Assembly: GCF_016462545.1 (NCBI RefSeq)
Contig: NZ_JAEMTA010000003.1
Span: 1 to 64,000 of the forward strand
DNA length: 64,000 nt
Source of the DNA: Mycolicibacterium sp.
GTDB lineage: Bacteria; Actinomycetota; Actinomycetes; Mycobacteriales; Mycobacteriaceae
Reading direction: 5' to 3'
The notes beneath the pieces were generated by a model. The model was not told the origin of the DNA, did no database searches, and was given only the letters and a program-made list of their open reading frames with translations. A program made the position numbers and the translations under genes. Shown here piece by piece: positions 8,831 through 17,529 of the stretch (positions are counted from its first letter, which is position 1; each line of letters begins with the position of its first letter).

Positions 8831-10058
8831 GAAGCTTGCGGATCAACCCCGCAATACGGTTGAGAAGTTTGCGGATCAGCCCCGCAATACGGTTGAGACA
8901 TCTGAGTTCACGTTCACCGACGAGCAGGCCCAGTTGCGCGCCGCGGTGCGCAAGTTCAGTGCCGAGAACTTCGACGAGCCAGCGGTGCGCAGGCTGATGG
9001 AGTCCGACCCGCCGTTCGATCCGAAGGCGTGGACCCGGCTGGGCACCGAGCTCGGCGTCCTCGGGCTGTCCGTGCCCGAGGCCGACGGCGGCGTCGGCGG
9101 CACCCTCGTCGACCAGGCGGTCGCCGTGGAGGAACTCGGCGCGGCCCTCGCGTGCGGTCCGCTCTTCGGGACGGTCTTCCTCGCGATCCCCGCCCTCGTC
9201 GCCGCCTCCGCGGGCACGGTGCGCGACGAGCTGTTGGCCGAGCTGGTCGAAGGTCGGCGCACCGCGGCGTTCGCGATCCCCGACCGGGCTGGAGCGTTCG
9301 ACGCCACCCTGATCGCGGTCACCGCATCGGGATCCGCCGACGCGTGGACGGTGACCGGGACCGTCAATCGGATCGTCGATGCGGGGGCGGCTGACGAGCT
9401 GTTGATCGCGGCGACCGGGCCGGATGGCATCGGCCTGTATGCGGTCGACACCTCCGGCGCAGGCGTACAGCGGACGCCATTACTCACCGTCGACCAGACG
9501 CGTCCGCAGGCTCAGGTGACGCTGTCTGATGCTTCCGCACGTCTCATCGCCGGACCCGACGAGGCCGAGCGCGTCATCACCCACGCGCTGCAGGTCGGTT
9601 CCGCGCTGCTGGCGGTCGAGCAGGTCGGCGGTGCACAGCACATGCTCGACGTCGCGGTGCAGTACGCGAAGGACCGCTTGCAGTTCGGCAGGCCCATCGG
9701 CTCGTTCCAAGCCGTCAAGCATCGGTTGGCCGACATGATGGTCGACCTCGAGCACGCCCGCTCGACGGCGTATCACGCGGTATGGGCGCTGGCGGACGGA
9801 ACGGACGATCCTGCGTTGGCGAGCAGCATCGCTCAGGCGTCGTGCTCGGCCGCGTTCAGCCGGGTCGCCACGGATGCGATCCAGACCCTCGGCGGCATCG
9901 GGTTCACCTGGGAACACCAGGCGCACTTGTACTTCAAGCGTGCGACCACCGACGCGGCGCTGCTGGGAAGCGCGGAGGAACACCGCTCGCGCGTGGCCGA
10001 ACTGATCCTCGACCACGCGGTCGCAGAGAAGCCACCGCGGGTGGCCGACGGCACCTAG
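8823..10058 (+). CDS. Acyl-CoA dehydrogenase, partner subunit (FadE) with N-terminal tandem repeat
   Basis: The 411-residue ACAD-fold protein contains VEQVGGAQHMLDVAVQYAKD, LQFGRPIGSFQAVKHRLADM and a C-terminal LGGIGFTWEHQAHLYFKR, but has no EGT-type catalytic block. The likely start is GTG 8823, eight bases inside the upstream gene; no other start codon lies before the conserved region. Its first 24 residues contain two copies of VEK(L/F)ADQPRNT that have no counterpart in the ACAD fold. It probably works as the non-catalytic or FAD/CoA-contributing half of a heteromeric enzyme with the preceding gene product. Confidence 0.82.
   Translation: MVEKLADQPRNTVEKFADQPRNTVETSEFTFTDEQAQLRAAVRKFSAENFDEPAVRRLMESDPPFDPKAWTRLGTELGVLGLSVPEADGGVGGTLVDQAVAVEELGAALACGPLFGTVFLAIPALVAASAGTVRDELLAELVEGRRTAAFAIPDRAGAFDATLIAVTASGSADAWTVTGTVNRIVDAGAADELLIAATGPDGIGLYAVDTSGAGVQRTPLLTVDQTRPQAQVTLSDASARLIAGPDEAERVITHALQVGSALLAVEQVGGAQHMLDVAVQYAKDRLQFGRPIGSFQAVKHRLADMMVDLEHARSTAYHAVWALADGTDDPALASSIAQASCSAAFSRVATDAIQTLGGIGFTWEHQAHLYFKRATTDAALLGSAEEHRSRVAELILDHAVAEKPPRVADGT
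8826..8891 (+). repeat. 33-bp tandem repeat, two copies, inside the FadE start region
   Basis: Two nearly identical 33-bp units (8826-8858 and 8859-8891) encode VEKLADQPRNT and VEKFADQPRNT, followed by the first bases of a third unit. They differ at two bases. The repeat keeps the frame, so copy-number change would only lengthen the N-terminal tail. Confidence 0.8.
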
Positions 10059-10067
10059 CCTTCACGC

Positions 10068-10127
10068 GCGAGCGTGCGTGTCTGCGCCCGACACGCCGTT
10101 GAGCATCGCGATTTTGCGCACGCTCGC
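10068..10127. repeat. Intergenic palindromic element, GCGAGCGTGCG family
   Basis: Outer arms GCGAGCGTGCG (10068-10078) and CGCACGCTCGC (10117-10127) are perfectly complementary. A nested hairpin GCGTGTC...GACACGC lies inside. It follows the FadE stop and probably acts as its terminator. The same left half recurs at 33404, marking a dispersed repeat family. Confidence 0.65.
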
Positions 10128-10174
10128 CGAGCTTTAATCTGTCCTTTTGGCTCCGACCGTGCTGCAATTTCGCG

Positions 10175-10540
10175 ATGAGCAGCTACCACCCCGACATGCA
10201 GAAGGCGCGTTTCGCCGACATCGAGAGCGACGTGCACGGCCTGATCTCCAAGAAGACGGCAGAGCTCGACGGCGTCGCGGTCACGCAGGTGACCTTCGGG
10301 ACCGGCGCGCGGTGGTCGAACGACCTCAAGGAGTACGCGGGCACCGACCTCTGCCAACTGCCGCACGTGGCGGTCGTCGTCAGCGGTGCGCTCGGCGTCC
10401 AGATGGCCGACGGATCGGAGGAGGTGTTCGCGGCGGGCGACGTGATGCTGCTGCCGCCGGGCCACGATGCGTGGACCGTCGGCGAGGAAGCCTGCACCTT
10501 CGTCGAATTCTCCCGCGGCGGAGACTATTACGCGCCCTAG
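10175..10540 (+). CDS. Cupin-domain protein
   Basis: The 121-residue protein fits a single cupin barrel. Motif 1 is degenerate (LCQLPHVAVVVSGALGVQMADGSE) and motif 2 is FAAGDVMLLPPGHDAW. Only one or two of the usual metal-binding histidines are seen, so metal binding is doubtful. The N-terminal phrase MQKARFADIESDVHG is not diagnostic. It stands alone between two intergenic regions; the function is unknown. Confidence 0.7.
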   Translation: MSSYHPDMQKARFADIESDVHGLISKKTAELDGVAVTQVTFGTGARWSNDLKEYAGTDLCQLPHVAVVVSGALGVQMADGSEEVFAAGDVMLLPPGHDAWTVGEEACTFVEFSRGGDYYAP

Positions 10541-10640
10541 CGCGTCCGCTGCGCCCAGCCCACGCCGACTGCGCGGCGTGTCGTCGAGCACGGCGTGAAT
10601 TCTCGACGGAAGGCTACACGGTCGACGTCCGGTGACCCGG

Positions 10641-11324
10641 TCACCACAGCGCGCGGTAGTTGATCAACGCGCCCACGACGAGCACGATTCCGATGCCCAG
10701 GAACAGGATTCGCACCGTAGTCGGGCCGAAGCGAGTGGTCACTCGCACGATGTTGCGCTGTACGCGCCTCGCACGGATCGTCCGCTGGGTCGAGAGCGCC
10801 AACACCACCAACGACGGAAGCAGCGCGAGTCCGCAATAGACGATCACGATCACCGGCCACAGGGTCGGCAGCGGGTTGCGCGCGGACACCATCGTCAACG
10901 TGGTGAGGTACGGGACCGACGTCGCCGCCTGTCCGAACCCGATCACCAGCCCGACGATCGCGAACAGCCAGGGATTGCGGCGGGTCATGTTCAGCGCCCA
11001 GAGCGGAGGCGCGGGCCGCGCCGAACCGGAGATGCTCGCAACGGCGATCAGGATCACACCCAGGATCAGCTGGCCCCAGTAGCGGATCGTCGGGGTCACA
11101 TCGAATTCGACGCGGTCGGCCAGAAAGCTGATGCCGAGCACGGTGAGCACCCCGAAACTGGTGGTCGCCGCGAACACGCCCGCCACGAAACTCAGCCCGC
11201 CCGGCAGCGCTGACCTGCGGCTCAGCCGGCTGTCGTACACCACCGCCGACGTCACTCCCAGGTTGAGCACGTTCAGCGAGTCGAGCAGTGCGAAGCCCAG
11301 CAGAGGCAGTAGGAGTCCGAGCAT
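10641..11324 (-). CDS. Polytopic membrane protein, GAP/CcdA/LysE-like
   Basis: The 227-residue protein has about six hydrophobic helices starting with LGLLLPLLGFALLDSLNVLNLG, a conserved proline/aspartate pair in the first helix as in CcdA and GAP-family proteins, and a basic loop (RTIRARRVQRN) before the last helix. Mycobacterial GAP proteins include the glycolipid-export helper Sap. The substrate here is unknown. It is divergent from moxR with about 90 bp between the starts. Confidence 0.65.
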   Translation of the reverse strand: MLGLLLPLLGFALLDSLNVLNLGVTSAVVYDSRLSRRSALPGGLSFVAGVFAATTSFGVLTVLGISFLADRVEFDVTPTIRYWGQLILGVILIAVASISGSARPAPPLWALNMTRRNPWLFAIVGLVIGFGQAATSVPYLTTLTMVSARNPLPTLWPVIVIVYCGLALLPSLVVLALSTQRTIRARRVQRNIVRVTTRFGPTTVRILFLGIGIVLVVGALINYRALW

Positions 11325-11414
11325 GACAGAGGAGAACCTACGGGAGAGGCGGTCGCGGCGTGAACTCCACGGTTTCGGGTATACGGGTCAGTCGGCACAC
11401 TCGCGAAGGGACCC

Positions 11415-12416
11415 ATGACCGCAGCACGATCGCATCTCGACCAGCACGACATGGCCGAAGCGCAGCGCATCGTTTCGCTGGTGGGGACCGCCTTCTCCGC
11501 GAAGGTCGTCGGGCAGCATCGGCTCCGCGAATCGATGCTGATCGGCCTCCTCGCCGGTGGCCACCTCCTCGTCGAGAGCGTTCCCGGCCTGGCCAAGACC
11601 ACGGCGGCCCGGGTCATCGCCGAATCCATCGACGGCGGCTTCCGCCGCATTCAGTGCACGCCGGACCTTCTGCCGAGCGACATCCTGGGCACCCAGATCT
11701 ACGAGGCCGCGACCAATTCGTTCGTCACGCAGTTGGGGCCGGTGCACACCAACATCGTGCTGCTCGACGAGATCAACCGCTCCAGCGCCAAGACGCAGAG
11801 CGCCATGCTCGAGGCGATGGAGGAACGTCAAACGACCATCGCTGGCGTCGAGTATCCGATCCCAGAGCCGTTCCTGGTGATCGCGACGCAGAACCCCGTC
11901 GACCAGGAGGGCACCTACCCGCTCTCCGAGGCGCAGACGGACCGCTTCATGCTCAAGGAGGTCGTGGACTACCCGTCGATCGACGACGAGGTCGAGGTCA
12001 TCTCGCGCATGGATGCCGGGCTGTACGAACGTGCCCATCACACCGCTCCGGTGGTCGACGTGGACGACATCCGACGGGTCCAGGGTCTGGTCCGTGCGGT
12101 GCACATGGATCGCGCGCTGATCGAGTACGCCAGCCGGCTGGTCAACGTCACCCGCGAACCCGAACGGCACCTGGCGGCCAGCACGGCCAGGCTCATCGAG
12201 TACGGCGCCAGCCCACGCGCGACCATCGCCTTCTGCCGGACGGCACGGGCGCTCGCCGTGCTGCGTGGCCGTAGCCACGTCCTGCCCGACGACGTCGCCC
12301 AGCTCGCGCACCGCGTACTGCGCCACCGCCTCATCCTCGGTTTCGAGGCCGCGAGCGCCAGGATCACCCCCGACGCGGTGGTCGACGCCGTGCTGCACGC
12401 CGTGCGGGTGCCCTGA
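11415..12416 (+). CDS. MoxR-family AAA+ ATPase (MoxR2/Rv3692 type)
   Basis: The 333-residue AAA+ protein has a Walker A variant (ESVPGLAKTT, about residues 54-63), Walker B with LLDEINRSSAKTQ, sensor 1 (VIATQNPVDQEGTYPL) and an arginine-rich C-terminal lid. MoxR ATPases act as chaperones that insert metals or assemble partners carrying VWA domains. The five genes downstream (DUF58, small membrane protein, membrane protein, VWA protein, proline-rich protein) follow with overlapping starts. This reproduces the moxR-DUF58-VWA operon of M. tuberculosis Rv3692 onward. Confidence 0.9.
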   Translation: MTAARSHLDQHDMAEAQRIVSLVGTAFSAKVVGQHRLRESMLIGLLAGGHLLVESVPGLAKTTAARVIAESIDGGFRRIQCTPDLLPSDILGTQIYEAATNSFVTQLGPVHTNIVLLDEINRSSAKTQSAMLEAMEERQTTIAGVEYPIPEPFLVIATQNPVDQEGTYPLSEAQTDRFMLKEVVDYPSIDDEVEVISRMDAGLYERAHHTAPVVDVDDIRRVQGLVRAVHMDRALIEYASRLVNVTREPERHLAASTARLIEYGASPRATIAFCRTARALAVLRGRSHVLPDDVAQLAHRVLRHRLILGFEAASARITPDAVVDAVLHAVRVP

Positions 12417-12437
12417 GGTCGTGGGGTAGACCGACGC

Positions 12438-13304
12438 ATGGGCATTCACCTCGATCGAGCGAAGGCGCACTTCGGCCGCGACACCACCGGCCTGCTCGAA
12501 GGCGGGCGCTATTCGTTGGTCCACACCCGCAGCCTCGAATTCGACGACCTACGGCCGTATGTGGCGGGCGACGACGTCCGCGACATCGAGTGGAAGGCCT
12601 CGGCCCGATCAGGCCACGTGCTGATCAAGCGATTCGTCAGCGAGAAGCACCACAAGATCCTGGTGGTCGCCGACGCGGGTCGCAACACGTCGGCAAGCAC
12701 GCCCACCGGTGAACTCAAACGCGACGTGGCCGCCAACCTCGTCGGCGCGATGGGACTCGTCACGCTACGCCGCTCCGACGAGATCGGCATGGTCTTCGGC
12801 GACCGCCGCGGATCCGTCGACATCCGGTTGCGACGGGGCGAGACGCACATCGAGTACATGCTGCACAGGTTCAAGCACCACGCCACCACGTCTCCCGCGC
12901 AGAGCGACGTTGGCACCCAACTCGACTGGGTGGCACGACATTACCGCCATCGGCTGTTGATCTTCGTGGTGTCGGACGAACTCGACGTCGACGCGCGACT
13001 GCACGACCTTCTCACCCGGCTCACCGGAAGGCATGACGTGCTGTGGGCGATGGTGTCGGACGCCCCGGCCGCGGGCTCGGCCGACGACGGCAATGGATAC
13101 GACGTGGGCGACGGCGGCTTCGTGCTGAGTGACGGCCTGGGCGCGGAGGTGATAGACGCCTATCGGCGTGCCGAAGTCGAACGGCGCGAGCAGCTTTCGG
13201 AGTTCATGACCACGCACGGGGTTCCGCACGCGATGGTGCGGGGCAGCCTGGCCATCCGCAACGCGATGCTGTCGATGACCGGGACGTACGCCCGTGCCGG
13301 ATGA
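12438..13304 (+). CDS. DUF58 domain protein
   Basis: The 288-residue protein carries the DUF58 signature DDVRDIEWKASARSGHVLIK near residue 50 and a degenerate VWA-like fold after it (ILVVADAGRNTS). It starts 22 bases after moxR and overlaps the next gene by eleven bases. In MoxR operons DUF58 proteins are the presumed ATPase client or adaptor; a direct activity is not established. No membrane segment is visible. Confidence 0.85.
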   Translation: MGIHLDRAKAHFGRDTTGLLEGGRYSLVHTRSLEFDDLRPYVAGDDVRDIEWKASARSGHVLIKRFVSEKHHKILVVADAGRNTSASTPTGELKRDVAANLVGAMGLVTLRRSDEIGMVFGDRRGSVDIRLRRGETHIEYMLHRFKHHATTSPAQSDVGTQLDWVARHYRHRLLIFVVSDELDVDARLHDLLTRLTGRHDVLWAMVSDAPAAGSADDGNGYDVGDGGFVLSDGLGAEVIDAYRRAEVERREQLSEFMTTHGVPHAMVRGSLAIRNAMLSMTGTYARAG

Positions 13305-13758
13305 CCTGCTCCCCCATCTCATCGGTCCGACGCCGTACTCGGCGTGGTGGCTGTGGACGGCCGTCGCGCTGACCGTCGCACTGGTCCTCTGGTACGTCGG
13401 CGTCTTCGTCCTCACCAGGCCGGGGCGACGCGTCCCACTGGTCGCAGCCGCACGTGACCTGACGGCCCGCCGACGCGCGATGCGGGCGATTCGCGAAATC
13501 GGCCACCGCTACCGGGCCGGCAGTCTCGCCGCGGCGCCCGCAGCCGCTGCCGCCAGCGGCGAGGTCCGCCGATTCCTTCACCGAATGACTGGCGAGCCAG
13601 CGGAGTACATGCAGCTGGCCGACGTGCCCGCAAGCGAGATAGCCCCCGCCGCAACGCTGTTGGAGGACTTGGTCGACGTCCAGTTCAACGCCGCCACGGA
13701 GCTGGACGTCGCGCGAGTCCTATCCGACGCCGAGGAGTTGATCCGGTCGTGGACCTGA
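13294..13758 (+). CDS. Small single-pass membrane protein of the MoxR operon (DUF4381-like)
   Basis: The 154-residue protein begins at GTG 13294 inside the DUF58 gene. One transmembrane helix (about residues 16-38, WWLWTAVALTVALVLWYVGV) is followed by a soluble, alanine-rich helical domain. Its place between DUF58 and the VWA proteins and its topology match the DUF4381-type member of Bat/MoxR operons. It probably anchors the complex to the membrane. Confidence 0.7.
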   Translation: MPDDLLPHLIGPTPYSAWWLWTAVALTVALVLWYVGVFVLTRPGRRVPLVAAARDLTARRRAMRAIREIGHRYRAGSLAAAPAAAAASGEVRRFLHRMTGEPAEYMQLADVPASEIAPAATLLEDLVDVQFNAATELDVARVLSDAEELIRSWT

Positions 13759-14717
13759 CCTGGCTGGTCGTCGCGATCGCCGGCTGCGTCGCGCTGGCGG
13801 TCTGCATCGCGCTGGTTCTGCTCCGCCCGATGGACGCCGAGCGGCGACGGCTGCGTCCGCTCGCCAACGTCGGCCGGCTGACCAGATTGCCGGAATACCT
13901 CCGGGCGAAGCGGGCCAGGACGCGCGACGCCGTCGTCACGATCACCCTCTTGGTGGTGATGTTCGCGGGCGCTGTCGTCGTCGCGGCACGTCCCACCGGA
14001 CTGCCCACCTCGGCGCGGCAATCCGACGGCGGCGATCCCGAGGACATCATGGTGTGCGTCGGCTCCCCCGACTCGGATCCGGCCGTCGGAGAGACGCTGC
14101 GCTATTTCGCCGACCGGGTGGACGGCTTTGGCACCCAACGCATCGGGTTGACCTCGCCGAACCGTCGGGTGGTGCCGTTGACCAGGGACTACCAGTACGT
14201 CAAGGCCACCTTCGCGAACTACGCCGGACCCGCACACGGCCCGGAAGCCTTCTCGCCGGCGGTGTCCTACGTGGATTACGCCGAGAGCGTCGAGGATCAT
14301 ATCGCGCTCTGCCTCACTGGCTTTCCCGCCTTCGATCGACAAGCGGCACAACGCCGTTCGGTGATCTACGTCGGACCGGGCGAGCCACGCGCCCCCGGCG
14401 AGCGACGCCCCGCGCTGTTCACCGCCGACCGTCTCGCGGAGTTGTCGACCTCCGCCGGAGTCCAAGTCAACGCGCTCGTCGTCGGACCGCAGTCGGCGTC
14501 GCTCACCGCGCTCGCCCGCGACACCGGCGGACAGTCACTGCCCGCGGATTCGGCAATCACCCTCCGGCTGAATGCGATTCGGGATTCGCCGCCCACGCCG
14601 AAGGTCAGTGAGGAGTCGGCCGATGGCCAGTCGATCGAGTCGCCGGACGTCCCCCTCTCGATCGCCCTGCTGGCGGCCCTGGCGCTTGCCGTGTGGCCGG
14701 TGGTGCGCCGCCGATGA
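13749..14717 (+). CDS. Membrane protein of the MoxR operon with VWA-like extracytoplasmic domain
   Basis: The 322-residue protein begins at GTG 13749, overlapping its neighbour by ten bases. It has N-terminal helices at about 5-26 and 58-80, a long soluble central region, and a C-terminal helix (LSIALLAALALAVWPVV) before three arginines. The order resembles BatA-like proteins, but a clear DxSxS metal site is absent, so this copy may have lost metal binding. Its stop overlaps the next ATG (ATGA). Confidence 0.65.
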   Translation: MDLTWLVVAIAGCVALAVCIALVLLRPMDAERRRLRPLANVGRLTRLPEYLRAKRARTRDAVVTITLLVVMFAGAVVVAARPTGLPTSARQSDGGDPEDIMVCVGSPDSDPAVGETLRYFADRVDGFGTQRIGLTSPNRRVVPLTRDYQYVKATFANYAGPAHGPEAFSPAVSYVDYAESVEDHIALCLTGFPAFDRQAAQRRSVIYVGPGEPRAPGERRPALFTADRLAELSTSAGVQVNALVVGPQSASLTALARDTGGQSLPADSAITLRLNAIRDSPPTPKVSEESADGQSIESPDVPLSIALLAALALAVWPVVRRR

Positions 14718-15697
14718 CCTTCGAGCCCGTATGTCCGCCGCTGATCCTGATGGCCGTCGCGGCGATCATCCTGGTGGCCCGGATCGCCGCGCTGCGCCGG
14801 TCGACCCCGGCCGCGCGGACCGGCTCCGCGCTGTGGCGCTGGTGCGGCCTGACACTTGCGACGCTGTCGTTGGTCGTGGCTGCGGCCCGGCCGGTGATCG
14901 ATCCCGATCAGACGAGCGCCACCCGCGTCGCGGATCGGGAGGCTCCAAACGTATTCCTGATCGTCGACCGGTCACCCGACATGCGAGTCGTCGACTATCC
15001 GCGTGCGACGTCCAGGATGGACGTGGCCCGCCAGGACGTCGCGGGTCTGATCGACCGATACCCCGGCGCCCGCGTCGCGGTGATCTCGTTTGCAGCGCGG
15101 CCGAACCTGGACTGGCCGCTCTCGGCGGACACCTGGAGCCTGCGCCCCAAGGTGTCCGCGTTCGAGCCCTACGCCTCCGCACCCGACGCGCTCGGCCAGA
15201 CCAACGCGGGCGCGGCCGGAAACATGCTGCGGTATCAGCTGATCAATGCCAAGCAGCAGTATCCCCGCGCGAAGACCTTCGTCTACTACCTCGGGTCGGG
15301 CACCCCCGAGGCAGAGTTGCCGCCGCGTGACTTCAACCTGCCAGAGAATGCTGTCGACGGCGGGGCCGTGCTCGGTTACGGCACGGCCGCAGGCGGCCCG
15401 ATTCCCGGCACCGACGTCACCCGGTCGTCGATCGGCGCATCGAATCTGCGCGTCGTCGCCGCTCAGATCGGGGTGCCCTTCACCCCACGCACAGACGGTG
15501 AACCTCTCGGCTCCGCGGTGCCGGGTGACACCGTCGCGCCCGCGACGGCGCCGTCGGCCCCGGTCGACTCCAGCGGGCGGACCGAGTTGTACTGGTTTCC
15601 AGCGATTTTGGCGGCGATCCTGATCCTCGTCGAGCTCTACCTGGTGCTACGCGAGTTCCGCCGCACCCGTCTGCTGACCGGGCGCGTGGTCACGTGA
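14714..15697 (+). CDS. VWA-domain membrane protein of the MoxR operon
   Basis: The 327-residue protein starts at ATG 14714 in an ATGA overlap. Two N-terminal helices flank a short basic loop. The VWA-like core begins with NVFLIVDRSPDMRVVD, where DRSPD stands in for the DxSxS metal site, and continues with ARVAVISFAARPNLDWPL. A C-terminal helix (FPAILAAILILVELYLVL) closes it. This matches BatA/BatB-type partners of MoxR. The altered metal site suggests a structural rather than adhesive role. Confidence 0.75.
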   Translation: MTFEPVCPPLILMAVAAIILVARIAALRRSTPAARTGSALWRWCGLTLATLSLVVAAARPVIDPDQTSATRVADREAPNVFLIVDRSPDMRVVDYPRATSRMDVARQDVAGLIDRYPGARVAVISFAARPNLDWPLSADTWSLRPKVSAFEPYASAPDALGQTNAGAAGNMLRYQLINAKQQYPRAKTFVYYLGSGTPEAELPPRDFNLPENAVDGGAVLGYGTAAGGPIPGTDVTRSSIGASNLRVVAAQIGVPFTPRTDGEPLGSAVPGDTVAPATAPSAPVDSSGRTELYWFPAILAAILILVELYLVLREFRRTRLLTGRVVT

Positions 15698-16404
15698 ACC
15701 CGCGGCGCCGGCGGCTCCTCGTCCTCTCCGCACCCGTCGCGGTGGTGGTGCTCCTCGTCATCGTCAAGATGTGGTCCGTCGTGATCGCCGGCGGGTCTGC
15801 GGCAAGCGAGTTCGCCGAGCGGGATTCCGGCGCGCTCCGCGGCGACGTCGATACCTTGGGCGTGCTCAACGTGATCGAGCCCGCGAAGGCCTACGTCGCG
15901 GCGGGCAGCCTCGCCGTGCTGGACGATCGGCTCTCCGACGCCGACGGGCGGTTCACCGAGGCACTGGCCCACACCGATCCCGCACGGTCGTGCCCCGTCC
16001 GGGTAGACCTCGAATTCGTCAGGGAGACGCTGGGAGATAGGTCTGCCACTGCGTTGGACGGCGCGTCAGCGGCCGCCTGGTACCGCGGAGCGCTGGCCGC
16101 CGTCGAGTCCGCTCCGGCGGATTGTTTCACCGGCAGTGCCGATCCGGACGAACAGCGACGCGCTCTGCTCGACGACGCTGCCTCCCGCCTCGAAGCCAAG
16201 CTGGCCGCGGCCCTCGCCATACCTCCCGCTCCACCGCCACCACCGGACGCACCACCACCGCCACCACCGCCTCCGTCATCCACCACGACCACCACGCGCA
16301 CGGAGCCGGACGGCCCGCTACGCCTCGACCCCGGGTCGGGAGACCCGCTGGACCGCCTGCAGCAGATTCTGCGGGACGCGGCGGCGGCGCAGAACGGCGG
16401 CTGA
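15694..16404 (+). CDS. Membrane-anchored protein with proline-rich tail, end of MoxR operon
   Basis: The 236-residue protein overlaps the VWA gene by four bases. It has an arginine-rich start, one signal-anchor helix (about residues 8-32) and an alanine-rich helical part with TPR-like spacing. A stretch of about 25 residues consists almost only of proline (near 175-200), followed by serine/threonine and a short helix. The proline run probably spans the cell wall as a stalk or binds partners. Database function unknown. Confidence 0.7.
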   Translation: MNPRRRRLLVLSAPVAVVVLLVIVKMWSVVIAGGSAASEFAERDSGALRGDVDTLGVLNVIEPAKAYVAAGSLAVLDDRLSDADGRFTEALAHTDPARSCPVRVDLEFVRETLGDRSATALDGASAAAWYRGALAAVESAPADCFTGSADPDEQRRALLDDAASRLEAKLAAALAIPPAPPPPPDAPPPPPPPPSSTTTTTRTEPDGPLRLDPGSGDPLDRLQQILRDAAAAQNGG

Positions 16405-16429
16405 GACGGCGCGTGACTACCCTGTGGGG

Positions 16430-17083
16430 GTGGGATCGGTGGTCACGGTGAACAGCGCGCACGTCGACGAGGGCGCTAAGACGCCGAAGACGGGCATCGA
16501 CAAGCGTCCCGTCGAGGGACCCGTACCCATCAGGGCACCCGGGCCGATGCGCGGCGGCCTCGGCAGCGGAATCGTCGGCGACGTGATCGGCAACCGAAAG
16601 CTGCACGGGGGCGACGATCAGGCCGTATATGCCTACGCCCGAGAGGATCTCGACACATGGGCGGCCGAGTTGGGTCGCGACCTCGCGAACGGGATGTTCG
16701 GCGAGAACGTCACCACGTCCGGCATCGACGTGACGGGCGCGGTGATCGGTGAGCGTTGGCGGGTCGGCTCGGACGGCCTGCTGCTCGAGGTGACCCGACC
16801 GAGGACGCCGTGCAAGACCTTCGCCAAGAAGCTCGGAATCGCGGGCTGGATAAAGACTTTCACGCATGGTGGCTCACCGGGTGCGTACCTGCGGGTGATC
16901 GAGCCGGGGTCGGTGTCCGGCGGCGATTCCATCGACGTGCTCGAGCGACCGGAGCACGCCGTGACCATCGGACTGGTGTACCGCGCGCTGATGCTGGAGC
17001 CCGACCTGTTGCCCACGATTCTCGACGCGGACGCCCTGCCAGACGATCTCAAGCGCCTCGCTCGACGGAGAGCTGCCGAATAG
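16430..17083 (+). CDS. MOSC-domain protein
   Basis: The protein has about 217 residues. The MOSC core GNRKLHGGDDQAVYAYARED, the block GMFGENVTTSGIDV, and the conserved cysteine in TRPRTPCKTFAKK place it in the YiiM-like branch of molybdenum-cofactor sulfurase C-terminal domains. Relatives handle sulfur on the molybdenum cofactor or reduce N-hydroxylated compounds. Several GTG codons (16424, 16430, 16439) could start it; 16430 is a compromise. A strong hairpin follows the stop. Confidence 0.8.
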   Translation: MGSVVTVNSAHVDEGAKTPKTGIDKRPVEGPVPIRAPGPMRGGLGSGIVGDVIGNRKLHGGDDQAVYAYAREDLDTWAAELGRDLANGMFGENVTTSGIDVTGAVIGERWRVGSDGLLLEVTRPRTPCKTFAKKLGIAGWIKTFTHGGSPGAYLRVIEPGSVSGGDSIDVLERPEHAVTIGLVYRALMLEPDLLPTILDADALPDDLKRLARRRAAE

Positions 17084-17087
17084 CAAG

Positions 17088-17113
17088 AAGGGCACCCGAT
17101 GACGGGTGCCCTT
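17088..17113. terminator. Bidirectional intrinsic terminator
   Basis: Arms AAGGGCACCCG and CGGGTGCCCTT (17088-17098, 17103-17113) are perfectly complementary around a 4-nt loop and lie between two convergent genes. It should end both the MOSC gene and the small secreted-protein gene. Confidence 0.8.
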
Positions 17114-17131
17114 CCTGGTGCGACGCTGGGT

Positions 17132-17335
17132 TCAGCGGCCGTTGCCCACGACGGGCGCGGGCGGCGTCTTCACTTGCTGCTGAATGTCGTTGATCCACTG
17201 GTGGTGGTCGATACCGGTGGAGTAATCGACCGATACCGGCGTCGCGACGACGGTGGCGCCAGCAGGAGCAGCGAGCCCCACGATTCCGGCGGCGAGGGCG
17301 GTGGCGGCGATGGTGGCAAATCCGAACTTCTTCAC
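17132..17335 (-). CDS. Small secreted protein, paralogue of the 18659 gene
   Basis: The 67-residue precursor begins at GTG 17335 with a GAAGAAGG ribosome site. A signal peptide (KKFGFATIAATALAAGIVG ending at AGA-TVV) precedes a mature peptide of about 38 residues with HHQWINDIQQQV and a proline-rich tail. The signal sequence and the H-x-x-INxI core match the second small protein 1.5 kb away, so the two are paralogues. Function unknown; such peptides are common in mycobacterial secretomes. Confidence 0.75.
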   Translation of the reverse strand: MKKFGFATIAATALAAGIVGLAAPAGATVVATPVSVDYSTGIDHHQWINDIQQQVKTPPAPVVGNGR

Positions 17336-17529
17336 GTTGAAGCCTTCTTCCTTGATCCTCTTGGGGTTCTGAAGGCTTTAACACCGCTGTCAGCGACGTA
17401 ATTCCGATGGCAGCAATTGGCTGCCGGTTGGCAGAAATCAACCCAGGGCGCGAAACGCTAGCCTAGCTAGCAAATCATCGCGGGCAGCGATCTGCCGTCC
17501 ACGGCGCGATTCTCGCGCATCATGGGCGG

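Noticed and set aside
10631..10645. Hairpin GGTGACC-C-GGTCACC near the GAP-like gene end
   Set aside because: It overlaps the stop codon, has a one-base loop and no U-tract, so it is probably chance in GC-rich sequence.
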